Source: CAXXXW01 sp963665555
GTDB lineage: Bacteria; Pseudomonadota; Alphaproteobacteria; Thalassobaculales; Thalassobaculaceae
Assembly (NCBI GenBank): GCA_963665555.2
Contig: OY762308.1
Location: 1,426,001-1,490,000, forward strand
DNA length: 64,000 nt
Direction: 5' to 3'
Shown here: in pieces, positions 1 through 9,621 of the stretch
Numbering within the stretch: the stretch's first letter is position 1
How the letters are laid out: each line of letters starts with the position of its first letter
The notes under the pieces: generated by a model
Database searches by the model: none
What the model was told of the DNA's origin: nothing
Seen by the model: the letters and a program-made list of their open reading frames with translations, nothing else
Program-made: the position numbers and the translations under genes

Positions 1-1088
1 GCCAGGCGGTCGCGGCCGGCGCGGCGGCGGCGCGCGCGGGCCGGATCGTCGTCTTCGGCGTCCCCCCGGACCGGCCGGAAACCGGCTACGGCTATATCGA
101 GGCCGGGGCGGAAATCGCCGGCGCGCCGGGCTGCCGCGCCGTCGCCCGCTTCGTCGAAAAGCCGGACGCCGGAACGGCCCGCGCCTTCCTCGCGGCCGGC
201 GGCCATTTCTGGAACGCCGGGCTGTTCCTGTTCCGCGCCGGCGCGCTGGCCGGGGAATTGCGCCGCCTCGCGCCCGAAATCGAGGCCGCCTGCCGGGCCG
301 CGCTGGCCGGCGCGCGGCGCGACGGCGCGACGCTCCGGCCCGACCCGGCGGCGTTCCGGCGCGCGCCGGCGGTCGCGCTCGACCGCGCCGTCATGGAGAA
401 GACCGGCCGGGCGGCCGTCGTCCCGGCCGATCCCGGATGGAGCGACGTGGGTTCCTGGGCCGCGCTGTGGGAGGCCTCGGAGCGCGACGCCGACGGCAAC
501 CGGCTCGACGGCGACGCGGCGGCGTTCGACACGCGGAACGCGCTGGTGCGGTCCGAGTCGCGGCTGGTCGTGGCGGTCGGAATCGAAGGCGTGGCGGTGG
601 TCGAGACGCCGGACGCGGTGCTGGCGGTCGCGCTCGACCGGGCGCAGGACGCGCGCGCCGCCGTCGAGGCGCTGCGGGCGGCGGAGCGGCCGGAGGCGGC
701 GGCGCATTCGCGCGCGCGCCGGCCCTGGGGGAGCTTCGAGCGCCTCGACGCCGGCCCCGGCTACCAGGTCAAGCGCCTCGTCGTCGATCCCGGCGCCGCG
801 CTGTCGCTGCAGCGCCACGCGCGCCGCGCCGAGCACTGGACCGTCGCCGCCGGAACCGCGCGGGTCGTGCTGGGCCCGGACCTCGACCGGCTGGAGACCG
901 TCGAGCTCGGCCGGGGCGCGTCCATCGACATCCCGCTCGGCTGGGTCCACCGCCTCGAAAACCCCGGCGGCGCGCCGCTGGTCGTTGTCGAGGTCCAGAC
1001 GGGCGGCTATCTCGGCGAGGACGACATCGAGCGCTTCGAGGACCGCTACGGCAGGGCGCCGGCGCGGCCGCCGGGCGATGTGCTATGA
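1..1088 (+). CDS. manC: Mannose-1-phosphate guanylyltransferase / mannose-6-phosphate isomerase, 3' part
   Basis: The gene enters from the left edge; its reading frame begins at base 3. It makes GDP-mannose from mannose-1-phosphate and GTP, and the fused type II isomerase half interconverts fructose-6-P and mannose-6-P, feeding exopolysaccharide or LPS sugars. Visible nucleotidyltransferase motifs are FGVPPDRPETGYGYI, FVEKPD, WNAGLFLF and WSDVGSW. A cupin isomerase domain follows, from RPWGSFERL through QVKRL, HARRAEHW and GWVHRLENPG. The N-terminal GTP-binding signature lies outside the window. The stop TGA overlaps an ATG (ATGA), so a short downstream frame could be translationally coupled. 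Family assignment is secure; the choice between manC, algA and xanB names is not. Confidence 0.93.
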   Translation, partial: QAVAAGAAAARAGRIVVFGVPPDRPETGYGYIEAGAEIAGAPGCRAVARFVEKPDAGTARAFLAAGGHFWNAGLFLFRAGALAGELRRLAPEIEAACRAALAGARRDGATLRPDPAAFRRAPAVALDRAVMEKTGRAAVVPADPGWSDVGSWAALWEASERDADGNRLDGDAAAFDTRNALVRSESRLVVAVGIEGVAVVETPDAVLAVALDRAQDARAAVEALRAAERPEAAAHSRARRPWGSFERLDAGPGYQVKRLVVDPGAALSLQRHARRAEHWTVAAGTARVVLGPDLDRLETVELGRGASIDIPLGWVHRLENPGGAPLVVVEVQTGGYLGEDDIERFEDRYGRAPARPPGDVL

Positions 1089-1126
1089 AACCCGCGAACC
1101 GCAACCCGGAGGGACGACAGAGATGA
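1085..1126 (+). other. 13-codon mini-ORF bridging two genes
   Basis: An ATG overlaps the manC stop as ATGA. It reads 13 codons (MKPANRNPEGRQR) and ends in a TGA that itself overlaps the ATG of the next gene, again as ATGA. The arrangement could couple translation of the two flanking genes, but at this length it may be chance. The GGAGGGA ribosome-binding site of the downstream gene lies inside it. Confidence 0.25.
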
Positions 1127-1431
1127 CCGCCTTGCTGATGGTGCGCGCGAAAGTGGACCCCTCGGTCCGCGACGCCTTCGACGCCTGGTATCGCGCCGAG
1201 CACCTGCCCGACGCCCACAAGGGCATGAAGCCGGACCGCGCCCGGCGGGGCTGGAGCCGGCTGGAGGAGAACACGCACATCGCGTTCTACGAGTTCCCCG
1301 ACCTCGCCGCCGCCGAGGCCGCCGTGAACTCCGGCGGGGTGGCGGAGCTGATCGCCGAGTTCGACCGCCACTGGGACGGCAAGGTGACGCGCACCCGCGA
1401 GGTGCTGGCCTTCGACCAGGAAATCCCGTAG
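1123..1431 (+). CDS. Small dimeric alpha-beta-barrel (EthD/Dabb-like) protein
   Basis: This 102-residue protein starts MTALLMVRAKVDP and continues with DAFDAWYRAEHLPDAHK. That pattern is typical of ferredoxin-like dimeric alpha-beta-barrel proteins of the EthD/stress-response type, in which WY..EH(L/I)P is recurrent. The fold binds small hydrophobic or aromatic ligands or acts as a monooxygenase or decyclase-like subunit; no substrate can be named. The start was chosen for the strong GGAGGGA ribosome-binding site at 1108-1114, eight bases upstream. It follows manC by 34 nt and is probably co-transcribed, although the pathways look unrelated. Confidence 0.7.
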   Translation: MTALLMVRAKVDPSVRDAFDAWYRAEHLPDAHKGMKPDRARRGWSRLEENTHIAFYEFPDLAAAEAAVNSGGVAELIAEFDRHWDGKVTRTREVLAFDQEIP

Positions 1432-1440
1432 GCGCGCCCT

Positions 1441-1462
1441 CCCCGGCGGCGCGCGGCCGGGG
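1441..1462. terminator. Candidate bidirectional terminator hairpin
   Basis: Arms CCCCGGC (1441-1447) and GCCGGGG (1456-1462) enclose an 8-nt loop. The hairpin lies between the stop of the plus-strand gene at 1431 and the 3' end of the minus-strand tRNA at 1469, the right place to terminate both. There is no clear U-tract, so it is only a candidate. Confidence 0.4.
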
Positions 1463-1468
1463 CGGCGG

Positions 1469-1799
1469 TGGTGCGGGCGGGGAGGCTCGAACTCCCACTT
1501 CCGTAAGGAAACCAGATTTTGCGGACCGCCCGCGGCTTCCGCCGCCGCCCCGCCGCCGGAAAGGCGGGGCGTCGCGGCCTGGACTTTCCCTTCGCCATGC
1601 CCCGTCGCCGGGGTTTAGGCGGGCGCCGTCAAGTCTCTACACCTTCCCCGCCGGAACGCCGTTCCGCCGGGGCTTGGCTCGGGATCGGCAGCGGCGCGAC
1701 CCGTCAGCTTTCCCCGAGTTTGACGCCTGCTACCGCCGGGTTTCCCCGGCGGCGACCCACATTCGAGTCTGGCGCGTCTACCTGTTCCGCCACGCCCGC
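1469..1799 (-). tRNA. tRNA-Leu(CAA) interrupted by a group I intron
   Basis: On the minus strand the 5' exon (1799-1766) begins with acceptor strand GCGGGCG, then the D arm and CCAGACT. The 3' exon (1521-1469) begins with anticodon CAA, then AATCTGG, a long class II variable arm (TTTCC-TTAC-GGAAG), a T arm GGGAG-TTCGAGC-CTCCC, acceptor strand CGCCCGC, discriminator A and an encoded CCA. The anticodon stem CCAGA/TCTGG and the 7-bp acceptor stem pair perfectly only when the two exons are joined. The joined tRNA is a normal leucine tRNA reading UUG. A weak TAGAAG -10-like sequence sits at 1817-1812. The intron falls between U33 and C34. Confidence 0.93.
1522..1765 (-). ncRNA. Group I intron (IC3-like) in tRNA-Leu(CAA)
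   Basis: This 244-nt self-splicing intron has the landmarks of the Azoarcus tRNA-Ile intron in the same order. They are a P2 hairpin with GGGGAAACCC, a GCGUCAAACUCGGGGAAA block, CCCGAGCCAAGC, GAAGGUGUAGAGACUUGACG (the R element of P7), CGCCCGCCUAA, and GGCGAAGGGAAAGUCCA (the S element). The 5' exon ends in U33, which can form the U-G wobble with an internal guide GGUC that pairs to exon GACU. The intron ends in G directly before C34, as group I chemistry requires. There is no internal reading frame or homing endonuclease. The alternative junction after C34 would end the intron in C and is rejected. Confidence 0.9.
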
Positions 1800-1894
1800 G
1801 ACCACGCCCGCCTTCTACCGCGAAACGCCGCCGGGGGGAAGCGCGGAATCGCCGGGGGCGCGGGGCGGGGGGCGACGCGCGCCGGAACGGCCGC

Positions 1895-1923
1895 TTGCCG
1901 CGCGGGCGGGCGGCGTCCATACT
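1895..1923 (+). promoter_or_regulatory. Candidate sigma-70-like promoter
   Basis: TTGCCG (1895-1900) and CATACT (1918-1923) are separated by exactly 17 bases and stand 33 bases upstream of the PPOX start codon. The match to TTGACA/TATAAT is partial, but it is the only AT-containing stretch in a very GC-rich leader. Confidence 0.4.
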
Positions 1924-1956
1924 GCGGGCCGGACAACGCGCCGGGGGAGAGCGGGC

Positions 1957-2484
1957 ATGTCGGACGGGTTCACGATCACGCGGTTCAGGGATGTCGCGGA
2001 CGGTTTGCAGGAGGGGCAGTTCGCCGTCGGCGAGCGCCGCCGGGCGGCGAGCCTCGACGACCTCGATCCCGTCCACCGGGAATTGCTCGACCGGCCGATC
2101 ACGATTTCGCTCGGCGTCATGACGCCCGACGGGCGCATCGGCCTGACGCCGATGTGGTTCGACCACGAGGACGACAAAATCCTGGTGAACACGGCCTCGC
2201 ACCGGGCCAAATGCGGCTGGATCCGGGCTAACCCGCAACTCACCGTGCTGGTCGTCAACCCCGACAACCCCTACCACTGGGTGCAGATCCGCTGCACGGT
2301 GGAGGAGGAGTTGCGCGAATGGGAGGACGGCGGCGAGCGCGTGACGCGGCAACTCGACAGGATCTGGACGAAATACACCGGCGCCGAGCCGCCCTACGGC
2401 CTGCGCGACCCCGCGATCGACGAAAAGCGCGTCCTCTTCGTCTGCCGCATCGACCGCGTCGCCACCTTCGGCCGCCCGGCGTGA
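1957..2484 (+). CDS. PPOX-class FMN/F420-binding split-barrel protein
   Basis: This 175-residue protein resembles the pyridoxamine 5'-phosphate oxidase-like flavin split-barrel family. Its features are LLDRPITISLGVMTPDG, then LTPMWFDHEDDKILVNTA, SHRAKCGWIRANPQLTVLVV and PDNPYHWVQIRCTVEEE, the usual order of strands around the flavin. Such proteins reduce or oxidise small cofactors, with FMN or F420; the substrate is not deducible. The start is ATG 1957 with a GGGGGAGA ribosome-binding site at 1943-1950. It sits alone between the tRNA-Leu gene, which points away, and the Septu-like pair 41 nt downstream. Confidence 0.75.
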   Translation: MSDGFTITRFRDVADGLQEGQFAVGERRRAASLDDLDPVHRELLDRPITISLGVMTPDGRIGLTPMWFDHEDDKILVNTASHRAKCGWIRANPQLTVLVVNPDNPYHWVQIRCTVEEELREWEDGGERVTRQLDRIWTKYTGAEPPYGLRDPAIDEKRVLFVCRIDRVATFGRPA

Positions 2485-2525
2485 GGGCAGCGCGCGGGGG
2501 CCGGGGGCGAGAAGCCGGGGCGGCC

Positions 2526-3825
2526 ATGCGCATCGACAGCCTCCGGCTGAAGAATTACCGGTGCTTCGAGGATCGGACCTTCACTTTCGATCCCCGCTTC
2601 ACCCTGCTGATCGGCAAGAACGCGACCGGGAAGTCCGCGATCCTCGACGGCATGGCGGTCGCGCTGGGCGCGGCGCTGATATCGGCGCCGGATACGGCAA
2701 GCGTACGGATCGAGCGACGGGATGTGCGCCGCCGCAATCGACCGACGGAGATCGCGCGCGATTACATCGAGCACTATCCGGTCCAAGTCGAAGCGATCGG
2801 CTCGATCGGGGACAAACGTCTGTCCTGGACGCGCGAGTTGACCCGCCCGAATTCCAGCACAACATACAAAAAAAACAAAAGAACTTCGTAAGGCCATGGA
2901 AAACCTGATGGAGCTCGACGTAAAAGACGAACCCGTCGTGTTTCCTTTTATCGGATACTACGGGACCGGCCGTTTGTGGGGCGACCGCCGGCTGAGGAGC
3001 GAACTCCCACTCCATCCGGCCGGACGCGCAACCCGTTACGCCGGGTATCGGGACTGCCTCGATCCGCGTTCCAACGAAAAACACATGCGCGACTGGATTG
3101 CGCGCCTCGCTCTCATCCAGGCGCAACGCCGCATCCAACTTGCGACGCTGAGCGCCGTTTACGAGGCTATCGCGGCCTGCGTGGAAGGCGCGCGCGCCGC
3201 CGAGTTCGACCTGAAGGAGAACGATATCGTCGTCGAGTTCGAGGATGGCGCCCACTTCCCGCTCGGCTTCTTGAGCGACGGACAGCGGAGCATGGTCGCG
3301 CTCGCGGCCGACATCGCCATGCGGTGCGCGCAGCTCAATCCTCATTTGAACGATGGCGCGCGGCTGGAAACCCCCGGCGTCGTTCTGATCGACGAACTCG
3401 ACCTGCATCTCCATCCGAGTTGGCAGCGTCATGTTGTCGAGGACCTGATGGAAGCGTTCACGAAACTCCAGTTCGTCGCGACCACCCACTCCCCGTTCTT
3501 CGTGCAATCCATGCGGCGGGGGGGGGGCGTGATCAATCTCGACAGGAAAGACGGCGATCCCGAAAAAATCCGCGAAAAGAGCATCGAGGACATCGCCGAG
3601 GACATCATGGGGGTCGCGCAGCCGCAACACAGCCGGCGGTACATGGAAATGCTCAAGGCGGCGGAACGGTACTACACGGCGATCGACGACGCGGCGGCGG
3701 CTTGCGATCCGGCCGAGATCGAAAAGTTGCGCAACTGTCTGGACGAACTCGAAGAACCGTTCGCCGACGACCCGGCCTATGTGGCGTTCCTGCGCGCGCA
3801 GCGGGCGGCGAAGGGCCGAGAATGA
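2526..3825 (+). pseudogene. Septu PtuA-like AAA ATPase, split by a frameshift at an A8 run
   Basis: The first frame (2526-2891) carries the N-terminal ATPase half: MRIDSLRLKNYRCF, then a P-loop GKNATGKS at residues 30-37. The second frame (open from 2842, internal ATG 2896, ends 3825) carries PVVFPFIGYYGTGRLW, a signature-like FLSDGQRSMVAL, Walker B VVLIDELDLHLHP and TTHSPFFV. Together they form one OLD/RecF-like ATPase of the type found in Septu defence. The frames differ by +1 across AAAAAAAA at 2868-2875; loss of one A, or gain of two, would restore a single protein of about 430 residues. A ten-G run at 3518-3527 lies in the same gene and is in frame. The HNH gene follows 45 nt later. It may be a true pseudogene, a phase-off state, transcriptional slippage, or a homopolymer error. 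Confidence 0.8.
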
Positions 3826-3870
3826 ACCGGCGGCGCGGAACGGACGAAATTCCGGCGACGGGAGCGGTTC

Positions 3871-4530
3871 ATGCGATGCGTTGAGCGCGGGCCGTGGCCC
3901 AAGGACGACAATTGCAAAAAGAAGATTTTCGCGCCGTACAAAACCGCGAAAAATGACTTGATGAACAAGCTTGGCGATTATTGTTGTTATTGCGAGCGGC
4001 CCGGCGACCTCGACATCGATCATGTCGTTCCCGTGGACCGCCAGCCCGCCCTGGAGGAAGATTGGACCAATTTCCTGCTTGCTTGCAGGAACTGCAACGC
4101 CACGAAGGGTGCGCGAAATCTGTCACGGGACAGATATATCTGGCCGGACCTCGACGATACCGAATCCGCCTTCGAATACCTGCCCAGCGGCGGTGTGAAG
4201 GTGCGGGAAGATCTCGACGAACCCTTTCGAGCCAAGGCGCAAGCGCTCTTCGACCTCGTTGGCATCGGGCGGCCTCCGTGGAACGATCCAATGGCACGCG
4301 ATTCGAGATGGCGGAAACGCCGCGCCCGTTGGAACAGGGCCGAAGAACTGAGGGAAAGGTTGGCCAATGGCGACACAACAATCGATGACATCGTGGCCTC
4401 GGCGAAAGATCTCGGTTTCTGGTCGGTATGGATGACGGTGTTCGCCGACCATTGCGAGGTACGCGCCCGTTTGCGCAAAGCCTTTCCCGGCACGCGCCGG
4501 CGCGCCAGCCGTTCCCCGCCGAACGGGTAA
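3871..4530 (+). CDS. HNH endonuclease, Septu PtuB-like partner
   Basis: This 219-residue protein has a complete HNH/zinc-finger core. C38xxC41 leads into D50-H51 (DIDHVVPVD), N67, and C72xxC75 followed by NATKG, matching HNH nucleases that cleave DNA with a beta-beta-alpha metal site. The C-terminal half is helical and basic and carries no recognised domain. ATG 3871 has a GGGAG ribosome-binding site in front. It directly follows the AAA ATPase, and the ATPase-HNH pair is the definition of a Septu (PtuA-PtuB) anti-phage system. With its ATPase partner out of frame, the nuclease may lack its sensor. The stop is 10 nt from the convergent ppdK stop. Confidence 0.85.
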   Translation: MRCVERGPWPKDDNCKKKIFAPYKTAKNDLMNKLGDYCCYCERPGDLDIDHVVPVDRQPALEEDWTNFLLACRNCNATKGARNLSRDRYIWPDLDDTESAFEYLPSGGVKVREDLDEPFRAKAQALFDLVGIGRPPWNDPMARDSRWRKRRARWNRAEELRERLANGDTTIDDIVASAKDLGFWSVWMTVFADHCEVRARLRKAFPGTRRRASRSPPNG

Positions 4531-4540
4531 ACCGCCCCCC

Positions 4541-7231
<2,691 letters not shown>

Positions 7232-7310
7232 TTTTCTTCCGATCGGCCGTTCCCGGCGCAACTCCACTTCGGTTTTGCCCCCGGCCGCAACTGGACATGG
7301 GAGGGAAAAC

Positions 7311-8441
7311 ATGGCGACCGTTCGCCTCACGCAACGCCGGGTCGATGGGCTTCGACCGCGCAAATCCGTTTACGACATCCGCGACCGCGGCCTCAAGGGT
7401 TTCGGCGTCAGGATCGCCCCCTCCGGGGTAAAGAACTACTTCCTGCACGCCCAGTCGGACGGGCGGCGAGTCTGGAAGAATCTCGGCAAGGCGGCGGAGC
7501 TTGGCCTCGACGACGCCCGCGCCCGGGCCAAGGCGGCGCTGGCGGCGATCCGACGCGGCGGCGGCGGGCCGGCCGCGCCGGCGGAAAGCCCGCCCTTCGA
7601 GGCGGTCGCCGAGAACGCCTTCGAGAGCCATGCCCGGCTGTGGAAGCCGGGCACGCTCCGCGTCAACCGGAACTACTACAAGAACCACATCCGGCCCGCC
7701 TTCGTGGGGCGCCCGATCGCCGAGATCGACGGGCCGGAAGCGCGGCGCTGGTTCGCGTCCCTCCACGCGCTCCCCGCCTCCGCCGACCGGTCGCTCCCCA
7801 TCCTGTCGGTCGTCATGCGCCACGCGGAGGTTCTCGGACACCGGCCGGAGGGAAGCAACCCGTGCAAGGGCATCCGTCGCCATCGCCGCCGGGGACGGGA
7901 GCGTTTTCTGTCGACGGCGGAGTTCGCCCGCCTGGGCGCGGCGCTGGCGCGATGCGCGACGGACCGGCCGGCCGAGGCGGCGATCTTGCGCCTGCTGCTG
8001 CTGACCGGCTGCCGCAAGGGCGAGATACTGACCCTGAAGTGGCGCGACTACCGCGAAGGGCGGCTGTTCCTGCGCGACGGCAAGACCGGACCGCGCACGG
8101 TGTGGCTCTCGACGGCCGCGCGGGAGGTCCTGGATCGGTTGCCGCGCAGGTCGGCCTGGATTTTCCCCGCGCCGCGAACCGGCGGGCCGCTCCCCGCGCG
8201 AACGCTCGACGCGACCTGGTTCGCGCTCCGCGCCGAAGCGGGTTTGTCCGATGTCCACTTGCACGACCTGCGCCACTCCTACGCCAGCATGGCTCTGGCG
8301 CGGGGCGAGACCGTGCTCGCCATCGGCCGGTTGCTGGGCCACTCCGATCCGGCGACGACGCTCAAGTACATCCACTTGGCCGACCCGACGGTGCGCGCGG
8401 CGGCGAACGCCGTCGGCGCGGTCCTCGCTGGGGAGGGTTGA
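7311..8441 (+). CDS. Tyrosine recombinase/integrase 1
   Basis: This 376-residue phage-type integrase has an N-terminal arm-binding domain of the DUF4102-like type (VYDIRDRGLKGFGVRI), a core-binding domain around residues 95-180, and a catalytic domain. Catalytic residues are visible: R235 in TGCRKGEIL, K258 in DGKTGPR, H318/R321 in HDLRH, H344 in LLGHSDP and nucleophile Y353. ATG 7311 has a strong GGGAGGG at 7299-7305. It is divergent from ppdK with 79 nt between start codons and is followed after 3 nt by a second integrase. It likely catalyses integration and excision of the adjoining island. Confidence 0.95.
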   Translation: MATVRLTQRRVDGLRPRKSVYDIRDRGLKGFGVRIAPSGVKNYFLHAQSDGRRVWKNLGKAAELGLDDARARAKAALAAIRRGGGGPAAPAESPPFEAVAENAFESHARLWKPGTLRVNRNYYKNHIRPAFVGRPIAEIDGPEARRWFASLHALPASADRSLPILSVVMRHAEVLGHRPEGSNPCKGIRRHRRRGRERFLSTAEFARLGAALARCATDRPAEAAILRLLLLTGCRKGEILTLKWRDYREGRLFLRDGKTGPRTVWLSTAAREVLDRLPRRSAWIFPAPRTGGPLPARTLDATWFALRAEAGLSDVHLHDLRHSYASMALARGETVLAIGRLLGHSDPATTLKYIHLADPTVRAAANAVGAVLAGEG

Positions 8442-8444
8442 GCC

Positions 8445-9599
8445 ATGGCGGCGAAGCGGGCGCGGTTGACCGACGCCGGCGTCGCCAGGCTCCGCCCGGC
8501 GGCGCGGGAGTACACGGTCCGGGACGCGAAGATCGCCGGGTTGGGCGTTCGCGTGCGTCCATCGGGGCATCGGAGCTTCGTTTACCACCGCAACGCGGAG
8601 GGTCGGCCAACCCGGATCGCGCTCGGCGCGGCGGACATGTCGAGCGTCGAGGAGGCGCGGCGGCGCTGTCTCGAAATCGAATCCGACGCCGGCGCCCGGT
8701 TCCGGGCCGCGAAACGGGGCGCGACCCCGACCTTCGCCGAATTCGTCGCCGGGCCGTGGCGGGCGGACCATGCCCGGTGCAAGCCTTCGACGCGGCGGGG
8801 GATGGACTCGATACTGAGATCCCAACTCCTGCCCGCCTTCGGTCGAATGCCTTTGGAACGTATCGCGCCGGGCGACGTGGAACGCTGGTTCGCGCGCCAC
8901 AGCCGGAACGCGCCGGGCGGGGCGAACCATGCGCTCAAGCTGTTGCGCCGGATACTGAACCGGGCGATCGCGCTCGGCCTCGTCGAGACGAATCCGGCCA
9001 GCGGCCCGAAGCCGAACCCACGACCGAAACTCACGCGCTTTCTGTCGCGGGAGGAAATCCGGCGGTTGCATTACGCGCTCGATACGCTCGTCGCGGAGCG
9101 GCCGTCGCGACGCCCGCAAGCCGACATAATCCGCCTGCTGCTGCTGACCGGCTGCCGCAGAAGCGAAATCGTCGGTCTCCGCTGGAGCGAGGTCGATGGC
9201 GACACGCTGAGGCTGGCCGACGCCAAGACCGGGCCGCGCGCCGTGTTCCTCAACCCCGAGGCGCACACGATTATCGACCGCCAGCCGAGGACGGGGAGCG
9301 CCCATGTCTTCCCCTCGCCGCGCGACCCGGCGCGGCCGCGCCACGGAGAACTTCACCTGTGGTACGAGGCGCGCCGGCGCGCGGGCGTCGAGGACTGCCG
9401 CCTGCACGACCTGCGCCATACCTTCGCCAGCCAGGCGGTCCTGGCCGGCGTGCCGCTACCCGTCGTCGCGCGCCTGCTCGGCCACAAGCATCCCCGCATG
9501 ACGCTCCGCTACGCCCATGTCGGCGACCGCGAGACAGAAGCCGCCGCCGAACGCATCGGAGCCGCCATCGCGGCCGCGCTGGAGGGCAAGGGCATTTGA
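8445..9599 (+). CDS. Tyrosine recombinase/integrase 2
   Basis: This 384-residue tyrosine recombinase shares the architecture of its neighbour but is clearly divergent. Residues visible are R238 in TGCRRSEIV, K261 in AKTGPR, H321/R324 in HDLRHTFAS, H347 in LLGHKHP and Y356 in LRYAH. Its stop is 20 nt before the convergent ATPase gene. The start is three bases after the stop of recombinase 1, whose terminal GGAGGG serves as ribosome-binding site, so the pair is translationally linked. Paired recombinases occur in elements needing two enzymes for transposition (Tn554-like, RIT-like), but there is no third recombinase here. Confidence 0.94.
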   Translation: MAAKRARLTDAGVARLRPAAREYTVRDAKIAGLGVRVRPSGHRSFVYHRNAEGRPTRIALGAADMSSVEEARRRCLEIESDAGARFRAAKRGATPTFAEFVAGPWRADHARCKPSTRRGMDSILRSQLLPAFGRMPLERIAPGDVERWFARHSRNAPGGANHALKLLRRILNRAIALGLVETNPASGPKPNPRPKLTRFLSREEIRRLHYALDTLVAERPSRRPQADIIRLLLLTGCRRSEIVGLRWSEVDGDTLRLADAKTGPRAVFLNPEAHTIIDRQPRTGSAHVFPSPRDPARPRHGELHLWYEARRRAGVEDCRLHDLRHTFASQAVLAGVPLPVVARLLGHKHPRMTLRYAHVGDRETEAAAERIGAAIAAALEGKGI

Positions 9600-9602
9600 G
9601 CG

Positions 9603-9621
9603 GACCGCGCGCCGCGCGGTC
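9603..9621. terminator. Perfect 9-bp palindrome between convergent genes
   Basis: GACCGCGCG, one base, then CGCGCGGTC lies exactly between the stop of integrase 2 (9599) and the stop of the minus-strand ATPase gene (9620). It could form a hairpin on either transcript and act as a bidirectional terminator. No T-run follows on either side. Confidence 0.35.

Noticed and set aside
1469..1521. Isolated 3' fragment of tRNA-Leu as an island attachment-site remnant
   Set aside because: The missing 5' half is present at 1766-1799, and the gap between them has all the conserved elements of a group I intron, so the gene is whole.
2870..2876. Canonical A-AAA-AAC heptamer as a -1 programmed ribosomal frameshift site in the AAA ATPase gene
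   Set aside because: The heptamer is in phase, but a -1 shift leads to a stop at 2908. The downstream ATPase half needs +1 or -2, so slippage of the A run or a real mutation explains it better.
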